Assembly: GCA_004352715.1 (NCBI GenBank)
Contig: SCFE01000063.1
Coordinates: 1,188,460-1,252,459 of the forward strand
Direction: 5' to 3'
Length of the DNA: 64,000 nucleotides
Source: Hofstenia miamia
Lineage: Eukaryota; Xenacoelomorpha; Acoela
Below are positions 1-11,451 of this stretch, piece after piece. The notes under the pieces are model-generated. The model worked only from the letters and a program-made list of their open reading frames with translations. It was not told the origin of the DNA and searched no databases. Within the stretch, counting starts at the first letter, position 1. Each line of letters opens with the position of its first letter. The position numbers were made by a program, and so were the translations under genes.

Positions 1-24
1 AGAGAGAGAGAGAGAGAGAGAGAG
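1..24. repeat. (AG)n microsatellite at window edge
   Basis: An uninterrupted AG dinucleotide run opens the window and its left end is cut off. On the minus strand it continues the reading frame of the small ORF at 1-137 as alternating Leu/Ser, so it is either low-complexity coding sequence or the start of an intron. Confidence 0.9.
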
Positions 25-137
25 GAGACAGCTTGGGGCAACAATGAAATGATGGCGTCTTTCTTCAGACCACCAACAGCCGAGGTAAACTGGGCATCAC
101 TCAATTTTTTGAGGTCTGACAGCGAAATTGGAGGCAT
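1..137 (-). CDS. Possible first coding exon of a minus-strand gene, cut by the window edge
   Basis: The minus strand reads ATG at 137-135 and stays open for 45 codons to the window edge, starting MPPISLSDLKKLSDAQF and running into an AG/CT repeat. The exon is preceded (minus strand) by TTTCAG, a good splice acceptor, directly before TTATGCC, so this may be the first coding exon after a 5' UTR intron. The region further upstream on that strand contains two ATTGG (CCAAT-box) motifs near 330 and 415, compatible with a promoter. I do not recognise the protein. The base composition is less AT-rich than the neighbouring DNA, which favours coding, but it could equally be an exon of a mobile element. 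Confidence 0.35.
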   Translation of the reverse strand, partial: MPPISLSDLKKLSDAQFTSAVGGLKKDAIISLLPQAVSSLSLSLS

Positions 138-1282
138 AACTGAAATCTAATTAAACTGTATAATAAACAGGCAATTATTACAAAAACAATGTACATGTAG
201 ATGTAAATAGCTAGTTTATCTAAAATGGCAAAATATTAACAAATAAAAACAAATATTAAAGCAGTAAGTACAATTTGTAATGCAATTTTTGGCTGCTTGG
301 CGTTGAGTTCTAAATTTCCAATTTATCCAATCAGAATTGTTCATCAGAAGGCGGACCAAATTGCCTCCATCCACCTTTCTCTTAAACAATACATATGCAA
401 TATTCAAAACCAACGGCCAATCAAAAAATGAGCACGGTTGCAAAGGTGGAATAACATGAAGTAGTACACCTTTCGAGAAACAAGTGTTCGGAATTAATGC
501 AATAGTGCGTAGTGCCTACAAAAGGTGGTGTGAGCCGGGGGCGAACTTTCTGTTTAACCACTCTATAAATGTCACTTCAATCGCCTATCTCCTCAAAGCT
601 GGCCAATTTTTAAAATTAAGCTATTTTTCGAAGTTTTTTTTCAAAATTTATCGATAGAAAAATCGAACAGTACTACAATTTTGAAGATAGGATAGATACT
701 GAACAAGCTATATGGCCTACTAAAAATCTTAAATTATCATTGATTTTCCTCAAAATTATGAGCAAATTTATTCATGTATCAGTGTAATATTTGCTGAAAA
801 CTACAAATTTAAGAATATGATAGTTTTGCATTTAGCGTGGTCCACCCTGCACATAATGCCACACGCCGCCACTGGATCACGGAGTATTATATAACTCGCA
901 AAGCTTGTCTGAGTATTAAACACGCATAGTAAGAATATTATGTTCTTAAATTTTTCGTATTAATAAGGTTAATCAATTTTCCATAATGCATGATTGTTTT
1001 ATAAAATGCGAAGCCAAAGATCATGTGCTTTCAATATGCTATTTGACAGTAAATAATTCCTGAATATACAGTTTGACTGGATGCTATATAATTTAGTAAA
1101 ATATAAAGTCGTAAATTGAGAAATAATAATATATGGTCATGAATACGGCTAGAAAGAGAGCAAGGTTTTCGCAAAAAAGCTTAAATTAACTGCGGATTTT
1201 GAAACAATGTGCTTAATATGCTTATCTGGATAAATCAGCAAATGCTTCAGCATAACAATAATGAACTTAAACTTTACAAACA
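138..1282. other. Non-coding AT-rich stretch
   Basis: I see no supported gene here. An open frame at 216-443 on the minus strand overlaps CCAAT-like motifs and has no recognisable domain. A GC-richer patch near 525-555 and another near 840-890 may be remnants of a short repeat. Confidence 0.5.
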
Positions 1283-2283
1283 ATGGGGGATTTTCAGTAA
1301 GATTAAAATTTAAATATTTTTTGCTAAAAATGTTAAATTTAGCTTAAATTCTTTAAAAATGAAGTGACCATTAAAAAATATTTGCTAAATTTTGCAGAAA
1401 TTCACTGTCTCTTTCTTGTCAAATGATGTCACTACCTTAATGAATGCACAACTCTTAATTTGCAAGATGAACGTAAGAAAAAAATTTGCAAAGGTTTATT
1501 TTGTGCCCAGCTGTCAAAACAATAGCAGAAAAAATCCAAATTTGCTGTTTTTTTCTGTTCCCAGTTATTCAGAAATGCGAAAATGTTGGTTTCGAGCCAA
1601 TGGTTAGCAGGGTTTTTGAGTGATGCAAAAGGGTCATGTCTTTAACCCAATGAGTAAATGTTTCTTCCAAAGTAGTTAATCAAATAACTTTGTTTTATAT
1701 CAATAACATGGTATATTATTGTAAGGTGTTTATTAATTCAGAAGAATATATAGTTCATTTAAAATTATAAATATTCGAATCCCCTGTAGGTCAGCAAGAT
1801 TTTAACAGTCCTCCTCTTTATACTTTGTATACTTGTGAGAAGCATTTTGATCTTGACAATGACTTAACCAATTTTTTTGAAATTAAGTTTTCAAAATTCA
1901 AGAGAGCAGTTTTCAAGCATAATATTTTACCCCATTTTTTTGGGGAGATGGTGAACTCAGAGTCTAGTTTATCAACATCCTCAAATCGTGACTTTTCAAG
2001 AAATGCATCAGTGCAAATAGAGCCTCCTCCGCTGAATTGCAGAGAGTCACAAACCATAAATTTACTGTTTTATTTATAGTTCTGTAATTATTTACTTACA
2101 CTTACCTTTTATAAATAAATAAAAAATTTCGCAATCTGCTGAAATTTGATGGTTGAGACAGTGAATTTCTGCAAAATTTAACAAATATTTTTTAATGGTC
2201 ACTTCATTTTTAAAGAATTTAAACTAAATTTCACATTTTTAGCAAAAAATATTTAAATTTAAACTTTACTGAAAATCCCCCAT
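1283..2283. mobile_element. DNA transposon with 129-bp terminal inverted repeats and a THAP-domain ORF
   Basis: The segments 1283-1411 and 2155-2283 are inverted copies of one another along about 129 bp, starting with ATGGGGGATTTTCAGTAA on the left and ending with its complement on the right, with only scattered differences and small indels. Between them sits a split THAP-type zinc-finger ORF. THAP domains are the DNA-binding module of P-element-like transposases, so this looks like an internally deleted derivative: about 1 kb long, no catalytic domain. No clean target-site duplication is visible, so I cannot assign the superfamily from the ends. Confidence 0.75.
1467..2079 (+). pseudogene. 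THAP-domain transposase N-terminus (two exons, degenerate zinc site)
   Basis: Exon 1 (1467-1602) starts at ATG and carries the THAP signature VPSCQN, an FFSVP segment and the invariant Trp in RKCWFR. Removing an intron at 1603-1789 (GTTAGC to TGTAG) keeps the frame and joins to exon 2 (1790-2079) with YTCEKHF and a downstream LPHFF that matches the end of the domain. The family coordinates zinc with C2CH: the second Cys, the third Cys and the His are present, but the position of the first Cys reads Tyr. After the domain the ORF runs through a Ser/Pro-rich tail to a stop at 2077-2079, with no transposase catalytic region. It lies entirely inside the inverted-repeat element 1283-2283. It probably could still bind DNA only weakly, or not at all. 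Confidence 0.65.
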
Positions 2284-2702
2284 TATGAAAAATTAAAGAA
2301 TTCGAGCTCAATATTTTTGCAATATGAACATATTTTACTTCCTATTTGTCATGCAGAATTTGATTAGTACATGGGCATATTTCTTCACCTAGTGAACTTC
2401 AACATTTGTAAAAAATAGTAAATATAAATTATGAAAGTTTGAGACTTGGTTGAAGTTGAGAAAAGTCAAAACAAGGCTGCTTGAGAACTTTGAATGTTAA
2501 TCCTAGAAGGATGTAATAGGGCAAGTGACCCATTTTGGAGATCTTTTTCATATTTTGTTGCCTGTTGGTATGTTTACTAAGCAAATGTAATTCCCTGAAA
2601 AATTTTATAAAAATAGAATTTATTTTTCCACACTATCTAATTAAGCATTAAAGACTGAAAAGATCAATTGACCAATAGGCATTTCAGATCACACATCAAT
2701 AT
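2284..2702. other. Non-coding spacer between two mobile elements
   Basis: AT-rich sequence with no ORF or repeat that I can support. Confidence 0.5.
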
Positions 2703-2883
2703 TGTAACATCGCTGGTAGTTGTTGCTATTTATCAGCCAGACCTCGTGCTTTTCTTGTTAGTGACTGATATTTGTAAATATTGTAAATAACTTGTATATA
2801 TAGAGCAATGCATTTTGTAAATGGAAATAGTTTGAACTGTATTCTCTCTGAATTCGCTAGAATCACACCCCAGTGATTCTACA
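2703..2883 (+). repeat. 5' LTR
   Basis: The 181-bp left LTR starts TG and ends CA. It contains a TATA-like TGTATATATAGAGC near its middle, the expected core promoter of such an element. Confidence 0.85.
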
Positions 2884-2900
2884 TGGTGACCGTGACAGGA
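2884..2900 (+). promoter_or_regulatory. Primer-binding site of the LTR element
   Basis: TGGTGACCGTGACAGGA abuts the 5' LTR. Its complement ends in CCA as a tRNA 3' end does. I cannot name the priming tRNA with certainty. Confidence 0.75.
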
Positions 2901-3056
2901 CCCTGATGTGATGCAGAACATTCCAATGCCTCTCTGCAAGATTAACCCAATTGATAGGAGTCAGCCGAGTCTACGCCTTAGTTTTTGCATGTTTGAGCAA
3001 GGAGCTTGTAATGATGCTGCAAAGAAGATGGTTTTTAATCTCTTGTTCTCAGTCAT

Positions 3057-3346
3057 NNNNNNNNNNNNNNNNNNNNNNNNNNNNNNNNNNNNNNNNNNNN
3101 NNNNNNNNNNNNNNNNNNNNNNNNNNNNNNNNNNNNNNNNNNNNNNNNNNNNNNNNNNNNNNNNNNNNNNNNNNNNNNNNNNNNNNNNNNNNNNNNNNNN
3201 NNNNNNNNNNNNNNNNNNNNNNNNNNNNNNNNNNNNNNNNNNNNNNNNNNNNNNNNNNNNNNNNNNNNNNNNNNNNNNNNNNNNNNNNNNNNNNNNNNNN
3301 NNNNNNNNNNNNNNNNNNNNNNNNNNNNNNNNNNNNNNNNNNNNNN
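3057..3346. other. Assembly gap (290 N)
   Basis: Run of N inside the LTR element. The bases just before it (TGTTTGAGCAAGGAGCT) and just after it (TGTTTGAGTGAAGAGCT) are similar, so the gap may hide an internal tandem repeat. Confidence 0.95.
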
Positions 3347-3441
3347 TGTTTGAGTGAAGAGCTGTCAAAAGGATCATTTTGGACCAAATCCTCCTCCATT
3401 GGGCACACAAGAAAAGTTGCGGGGTCTGGCTTGGGGCAGTG

Positions 3442-3622
3442 TGTAACATCGCTGGTAGTTGTTGCTATTTATCAGCCAGACCTCATGCTTTTCTTGTTAG
3501 TGACTGGTATTTGTAAATATTGTAAATAACTTGTATATATAGAGCAATGCATTTTGTAAATGGAAATAGTTTGAACTGTATTCTCTCTGAATTCACTAGA
3601 ATCACACCCCAGTGATTCTACA
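3442..3622 (+). repeat. 3' LTR
   Basis: Direct copy of 2703-2883 with three substitutions, implying a recent insertion. Confidence 0.85.
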
Positions 3623-6600
3623 ATATATTGATTTATATTATTATATATGTAAAAAATATTTTATATTATTAAATATGAAATGTAACAATTATTGTAGAAT
3701 CATGGGCTGCTATAGTAGTTACACTAACAACTAATTGAGTCTGCAGAAGGTTTAAATAGCTATACCATATAGCCCTGATTCCAGAAAAAGGTAAAGAGAA
3801 AACAACTTATTGAATAACATTAAACATTGGTATTTCATCCAAGTAATAGATACTTTTAGGTAAACTCCAAGATGACCAATTCATGTGGCTTCCAGCCAAA
3901 GCAAAGTCTTTAGGAAAAAGAAAGTGCTTGATTTGAATGCATGGTGCTACCTTATCGTCTCACTTATTAATTTCTATCTCATAACCACAAATAAACATCT
4001 CATTTTCATTGTTATCTCTCAGCTCACTAAATAATAGTTTGTGCTAACCAATGGCATAGTATCATCACAGTGTTGTAAAGTATAAGTGCATGTAGGTGTT
4101 GAACATTGAATGAGAGATTTGTTATTTCCCTATGCATAACCGTATCCGTAACCTAAGTGGTCCACAATTTGGGCTTGAAGATATGAAATCCCCAGGAGCT
4201 ACGTGTCACCCTGTGCCTTGAGGAAGCACTCCCAAATTGTCACCTTTCTTACGCAATAATTTTCACATCAAACAAAAGTAATCAAAAATACGGAGAAAAT
4301 ACAGTAGTTGAGGCTAGATAAAATCTATTGACTTATCGCAACATTGTCTCTCAATTTATACAATTCAAACTTATTACCTGTCTTTGTTTACAATTAACTT
4401 TAATCACAAGATAGTCATGTTATCAATTTCCCTCGCAAATTAAATTTGAGCAATATAATCAGCACCTTTCAAGGGGACATAAAACAGTTATCGTAAAACC
4501 AAACTAGAAATAAATGGTTACGTCATACTGACGTCAAATACAAATAAAATCGAAAATAATAATCACAAAAAGTCCATGAGTGACTCTACATTATTATGAA
4601 GCAATGTTGTCACTTCATATGCTTCATTTAAATCTCTACAAAAATTTCTTTTCAATTGTTCAGCCAATACTGATACCATCAGGATTTTAGCATAATCAGT
4701 AGAAAAAGGACAAAAATAAGAAAGTAGAGAAAAACTTTTAGTGATTTATATTTCCTTAATTTTACCTGTATTTAATCAATAAAAAAATTTGTAAAAATTG
4801 TGATTTATTTGCATAAGATTGTATATGTAGTTAGAATGCCTTTTGAGAAATTGAAGGGTGGAAAAATCAATTAATTGAAATAAGAATCACACTGCCATAA
4901 ATTAAGCAGAAATCCATGTGAATAAGATCTGACAATAAAAAAGGTACATATCAATTTGTTTGCATATTTCTATAAGTTAAGCATGGGAATAGGGATTCTT
5001 ATCACTATAGCTTTCTATTGTCTGTCTCAAATTTAAAAGCAATTCTTTAAACAGCTGACCAGCTACCTTTTGTTTAACTATTTATCTTAGATCCAAATTT
5101 GTAGGAAATAAGAATTATTTCAAATATGAGGTCTCTACAAACACTCTTATAATTATAATATTAATGTGATGTCACCTTCAAAATGTCCACATCATTTATT
5201 ATTTGAAGAAATTATGTTTTTTCTAAATGTATTTGTGACAAATTGAATTAATCTGTTAAACTTTTTGATGCAGAGTCAATGACAGTCTGAATTTAGTTCT
5301 GTCCTTCCAGAAATTTGAACATGTAAGCTACCTGTTTGCCAATAGCCAAATTACAAATCAGGTTAGATTCATTTGAAATTTGACACACTTTGAAAAAACC
5401 AAGTAAGGAAAAGCATTGGACAGTCAGTTGATGGAAAACTCTAAATTTACTAATATTAATTAAGTAAAAACTTTCTAATCCTTTTTCCACATGAAAAAAT
5501 ATAGCTTACTTTTAATTATTTTTGAAATTACTTGTATGGTCTTTAATTGTTTTCTAAATTAACAATCAGTGATTATCATATTTGCTCATTTACATTCTTA
5601 CAAGTATTTTTCTGCTCAACATTGCTTTTGTCTTTAGATATACAAAATAGAATCAACTTCTTATTTTTACCATATTGTTTAAATTAAGATATATGCAAAC
5701 CTAAATACCTTAGATATTTAGCAGTGCCTTTGCTGAATTTCCAAAATCATGATTAATGTTGCAGACAAAGCTAATCCTTAATTTAGGTTAAATTTTTAGG
5801 AGTATTTATTCACTTGCATTATCATTCTGTAACATAATCTATCACAATTGAATTACTGCTAAAGAAATTAAGATCGAAAATAACAATTAAAGTTAGCAAC
5901 CATTAGGATAAAAATTAACTAACTAAGATTTAATAAAACAATATAATTAATGTGCTAGCAAGTAATATTCAATAAATTTATTTGACCAAAATAGGAGGAC
6001 GAATTGCTCTTTATTAATTTTAGCTTAAACATGCAGAAGAGTCTATGTTAATTTAAATTTTAAATTGACAAGTACTTGTTTTTGATGATACTATAAATAG
6101 AAGCAACTCCATATAAATTTGATGAAATAAATTCTTTAGAATTATTTCAATTTCTACTTATTTTTTGTGGTTTGATTATTTAATTGAAATGTCTATCTAA
6201 GTGGTTTGTGCTGAGTAGTGGTTAGGATCCCATGACAGGAATGATTCTAGGTTCTGTGCCTCTGACCATTAAATGCATTTAAATTAGGTTTACAATTATG
6301 GTTTTTTCTATAGTATGCTTAGTTAGCTATCTTTAATTTGTGAACATGTATATTATAACAAATTCAAAAATGGCTAGGTAGCTAATTGTAGGATTTATCT
6401 CAACTTTTTAGATCCAAATTGTTGACTATAATGAGATTGATACTGTGATCATGATTGATTTATTTAATATTAAATGTAGGATATGAAGCTGATAGTTATT
6501 TAGTTACTTGTTATCTAGCTGATTTTGCTGATAGTTTTTGGTAATGGCAACTTATCATTATTACTATCTTTAATTATTCTATGTAATAAGCACCTAGTAA

Positions 6601-9229
6601 CATGTCAGGTTGCATAACACAATTAACAGTTTTTTTGGTTAGTTAATCTGTACAAAAACACAAAACCACAAGAGAGATAAATTGAATTGTGTCATGTCTA
6701 TTATTCACAGTACTTGGCTACACATAACATATATTCTCTGAGCTGAGTCCCAGCAAAACTTCATGGAGGATGTTGAAATTGATGACTTGTTAGCATGGAG
6801 AACTGCACCAGGCAGATGCCCACAGGGAGAAATCACTTCATTGAGATTTCACCTAAATAGTGGATGTTATTTAACTGAGTAATTTAAGTTATCAGAATAC
6901 AGCAAGTCCCTGTAGTGATTGAATTAGTTGGATCCCTTCCTTCTGAGCAGAATAGAATTAAATTAAAAGATTTAATTTACATGTATTTTGCCTGGATGGA
7001 GATTCTACAATTCCCTTTTGCATATAAAGAAGTTAGTATGAGTGCATTTGAAAACTAATTGAAATTGTTTATATGTAATGGTAATCATTCTTTGTGCATG
7101 CATGGGACAATGAACTAAATGAAATGAACAAATAAATGATTGTATTCTTTATATTCTTTGAACTATAAATGTTTACTCCTAAATCAATTAGAATAATATT
7201 TTGGTTATCTAATGTGGCATCAGTATGAAATCAGCAAACAGTCCTAATATCCTATCCATTGAGGGTTTCAATTCAAAACTAGATTTACTGAAGCTACAGT
7301 TTAATAATCAACTGCTCTTGCTATAGAACCCTTTCTAGTAGAAGTTAAAGTAAAAGTAAACAGGAGATTGTGAAGGGGAAGAGTGGACACACTCAGCCAA
7401 CCCAACACAGATAACCTTGTGAAAAAGTTTTTCAAGACTAGAGCCCTAATTAGATAAAAAATAAAGAATCCCTAATATTTGAGTGCATTAAGTGAAACAT
7501 ATGTGCTAAGTTAAAATAACCTAAACTCATTGCAATCCTTATCTCATGGAATTTAGTTGACTGCATTAATAATCAATTTAAATAATGAAGGAAATGCAGT
7601 TCTATAAAAACTTGTAATTGTATACCTAGCCCTGTTAAAGGGATGTGCTAGTAAAGCTGTACCACATCTAAGTCCTCTTTAACTACATGTATGAATTTAG
7701 AAACACAACATAAATATAACAAAAGTCAAAATAAAGCAAAATGAATTTACTGAAAGTAAACTGAAGCAAAAAATCAAATGAATAAATTGCACCTATATAT
7801 ACTAACAAAACTGGTAGCATCAATAGAAATGCATACAGTAAAAATATGGACAATTATTGAACTGGTACAATCTAGTCTTCTTCTATCAATTTTACCATGT
7901 CAAATTAGCAGAAATTCAAATAACTAAAAACATAACACCATTTTATTTAGTCAAATAATTAATTGAATAACTTTGTAAGTCTAAAGTGTACATTGAAGAT
8001 TCAAAGTAAAGAGTAGAAGAATGTTTTGATGTCTTTATGCCACACTAATAAAGGTTTTAGAACTTCTTATTCAAAACTGTCTTTGATTAAACAAGTAATT
8101 AAAGATTCACTAAATTGTTGAAATAATTTTATAGTAAACACTCATTGTTTGAGTTTAAGAATGAATCTTAAATAAGTCAGGATTTCTGGTTGTAAGAACA
8201 CATAAAAAAGAGTAACTCCATTAAGGTTAGGCTATAATGAAGTAATCTAATTTATAACATGGCATTATTGTAAAGTATAACAAACATTAATTCCTTTACT
8301 GATCAATGAAAAACAAAATGTTAAACAAGTACAATAACATATACTTTAACCTGAATGTAGTAAATAGGATTAGAGACATTCTAAGATGAGATTACAAATA
8401 AAACAAACCTGTGATAAGGTTCTCCCTTTGCTTGTATTTCTCATTCTCATAGAAGCCATCTTCATGAGACAAGTCATCAACAATGACAATCTAAATAGAG
8501 AAATTTTCATATGAAAAATAGACAAGTTTAGAGCTGAGCCACATTATTCCTAGCAACCCCAAATGCCATTGTAATCATGTAGGTCAAGCAATGACTCTTT
8601 TGTCTACTGTCATCATAAATGTGAAAGAAGACATAACTCTGTCCAACATTCTATGCACAATGACAATACATTATTTATAGACATCATCATAATGTACCTC
8701 ACAATTCTGCTGGCTACATTGATTGTTTGTACATATCTAGGATCATGTAGCTATCAAAATGTAAGGCTATTTGTATGTAAGTGTAATAATATACTTATGC
8801 CACCAGATTTAATTTTTTATTTCCTTATTTCCAACAATAACAAAAACAATTGTTGTATAAAATTATTAGAAGTAGCACATTTGAATGTATGCAACAATAG
8901 GGAACACCAAACTCATGAAACACTGAGTACCATCCCTGAGCTATTTCTATTATATTGGTAACTGGTGATCAGCACATTCCATTGATTGTTTCTCCTCTGC
9001 AATGGTTAAACTTCAGGTTTTGGCCCTGTAAGTTGTTGTTGATCTAAATTAACTCTTTTAAGACTGTTACAATACAGTTATAAATATGAAGGGTTAAAAT
9101 ACATAAAATTGTAAGTCAATGAACAGTTATTTAAGTTAGATTAGCAGCTGTTGAAGATGCATTTAACATATCTAAACTACTCAGGTAGAAACAAAATTAA
9201 TAAATTGCAGTCAGATTCAGCCTGGTGCA
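3623..9229. other. Long non-coding AT-rich stretch
   Basis: About 5.6 kb with stop codons in all frames at the density expected for AT-rich DNA. The longest open frames (for example 8653-8961 on the + strand) show no recognisable domain. A short GATTCTACA near 7000 resembles the LTR end but is too short to claim. Confidence 0.5.
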
Positions 9230-9255
9230 GATTCTACATGGTGACTATGACAGGA
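9230..9255 (+). repeat. Relic of the same LTR family: LTR end plus primer-binding site
   Basis: GATTCTACA followed by TGGTGACTATGACAGGA repeats the junction at 2875-2900 with two substitutions in the primer-binding site. Nothing further to the left resembles the LTR, so this is a small fragment of an older copy. Confidence 0.55.
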
Positions 9256-10494
9256 TGTCCAAAATGTGCTGTTGAGGATTAAAAAAAGGAAGTAGAGTTA
9301 AGATAGATTTCTCTTAGAAAAGTTATCTAAAAGAAATAGGTAAATCATGTCATATGCAAATAATATGTGCATTACTATTAAGTACATTTCAATTAAGGAA
9401 GACAACCACTTAAGATTGCCATTCCTAAATGTGTATATTTGAAAGAAAAAAATATATTTCTGTCATCATTACAAGACAACCCTATACATATTCAAACATG
9501 CTCTTACATACAAATATTTATAATCAAATACATCAGTATTTCATGATTTATCATAATTATGAAGAACTTTATAAATCAACTTGACTTGTTAAAAAAATGA
9601 AAATACTAAAAAGAAAAGTGATTATTTATAGAATATCTTTAATGTTGAATATTGAGACATACAGTCAATCTACAAAAATACCTAAGTTATTGCAAGAAAT
9701 ATGTAAATTGTTTAATACTTTGCGAATGTAAGAATTACCAAAAGAAAAATTTTATAAATAATAAGGATCCTTATAATTCCTTATTGAATATAATATACAA
9801 AGAAGTAATAGACATTAGTGCTAAGAATAATAGAAACGAGTCCTTGATATTAATACACAAAACATTGGAATATGCAACAAGTACTTTCAATGAATATAAA
9901 GTTACAATATAGTAACCTTTGATACTAAACCAATACAGATAGAGAATATCAACAATATCATTACTTATTACTACTGTATTACACATTGCGAAAATTTTTT
10001 ATTTTTTAATGTTTCCGAACAAAATCAATACTACTGATTCCAAAAATATAAATTATTTGATCACATCATGGTCAGAAAATAAGTATGCATAATTTGCATA
10101 TTGTCGATGAACAATTTCTATTATTGTTGGTTTGAAAATTCAATCCTTAATAACGCATTTAATAATAGTATCAATTGGGTTTTAGTTTTATTAAATTGGA
10201 AATTAAAAACTGCAAATAGAAATGTTGTTGATACAGAATCCAATTTAGTAAGTTGTTTTATTAGAAAAAGGTGTTTTAGAGATGCTTTTGAAGAATACTC
10301 ATTGGGAATTTATTGTAGCTTGTTTGAAGGGGCATTGGGGTTAGTTCTTCGTGAAGCAATAAATATGTATTTTCCATTCTATGTTAACAATACTTTAAAT
10401 GGACTCTCATGATTAGATATATATATCTTCCATATCTTGTTATTGATATCTTTTTTTTAATCTTCACTTATTATTTTATTCTTATGCTATCAGA

Positions 10495-10497
<3 letters not shown>

Positions 10498-10534
<37 letters not shown>
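10498..10534. repeat. (TA)n microsatellite
   Basis: Pure TA dinucleotide tract of about 37 bp. Confidence 0.95.
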
Positions 10535-10536
<2 letters not shown>

Positions 10537-11426
10537 TAAGCAATTAAAATTTTAGTGAACTTGGGAAACTGCTATTTCACCTAAAGACTTCAATAAAACA
10601 ACCAAATTTGGGACAGGGTTTTGTGTAGGGTTATGATTGTGATTTTCACAATAAGTACATGAAATCAGGTGAAACAACAATTTCACAAATTTACTGAAAT
10701 TTATGCATTTCACGAAATTCAGTGGTTACCAATCTTACTGTAGCATATATATGTATATATTTGAAGCTTCTTGAATCGTTTGTTCATTTGTTAAATAAAT
10801 GTGTTTAATTATTGATATTGTTTTGATAAAGCAGTGTAAAAATTACCATCGTGTTTATGGAGCGTGATTTAAAGAATAGTTGCTAACACAAAATTGCTTT
10901 ACTGCAATATTTTACCGAACTTGGCTATCCAACTCAATAGTTAATAAAATTTAATAATGAAATTTTAAAAAATCAAGGAGTTACTTCTAGCAAAACTTAC
11001 TTCCAACGGTGTTCAAATTGAATTGAAAGCCTGCACAGCTTAATTTGCTTAATTTGTAACATAAACAGGAGCTGCTCATCCATTTTTATTTCTTAACATC
11101 ATCAGTTATTTATATAAAGTTCGATTTCATTTTCAGTGCTTTTTTGTTTCAAGTGAGCGTTGTAAAGTTGTACAACATGTCTTCAAGCGAAAATCCTTTT
11201 AGGAAGAAAATTATATTTATAAAATTGAACAAGCATTTGTGCCACTTACCGTATATACAGTCAGTTTGACAGACTTAAACTTATCTTATACTGTTTTTTG
11301 TAAATATAGAAGCAAAATTATAAAAGCATTTTTATCCATTACCCATTCAGGTAAAAATAATTATAAAATAATTACCTTTCTGAATCTCACGTATATTTCT
11401 TTAGTATGCCAATATACAGTGAAATC

Positions 11427-11451
11427 TATATATATATATATATATATATAT
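11427..11451. repeat. (TA)n microsatellite
   Basis: Pure TA dinucleotide tract of about 25 bp. Confidence 0.95.

Larger units (their letters stand above)
2703..3622 (+). mobile_element. Short LTR retroelement (TRIM-like or internally deleted)
   Basis: Two direct repeats of 181 bp, 2703-2883 and 3442-3622, begin TGTAAC and end CTACA, the canonical TG...CA of an LTR, and differ at only three positions. ATAT borders both outer ends, consistent with a 4-bp target duplication. Directly after the left LTR is TGGTGACCGTGACAGGA, beginning with the TGG that pairs with a tRNA CCA end, so it is a convincing primer-binding site and sets the orientation. The right LTR is preceded by a G-rich tract in the polypurine-tract position. 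The interior is only 558 bp, of which 290 are N, and no gag or pol is readable. It is either a terminal-repeat retrotransposon in miniature or a larger element collapsed at the gap. Confidence 0.85.

Noticed and set aside
216-443. Minus-strand open frame of 75 codons
   Set aside because: Low-complexity Cys/Phe/Ile composition at the end, no domain, and it overlaps CCAAT-like promoter motifs.
8653-8961. Plus-strand open frame of about 100 codons with hydrophobic start
   Set aside because: AT-driven composition (Asn, Ile, Leu), no start context and no splice-site logic.
10101-10412. Plus-strand open frame of 103 codons
   Set aside because: No ATG at the start, no recognisable domain, sits in TA-rich DNA.
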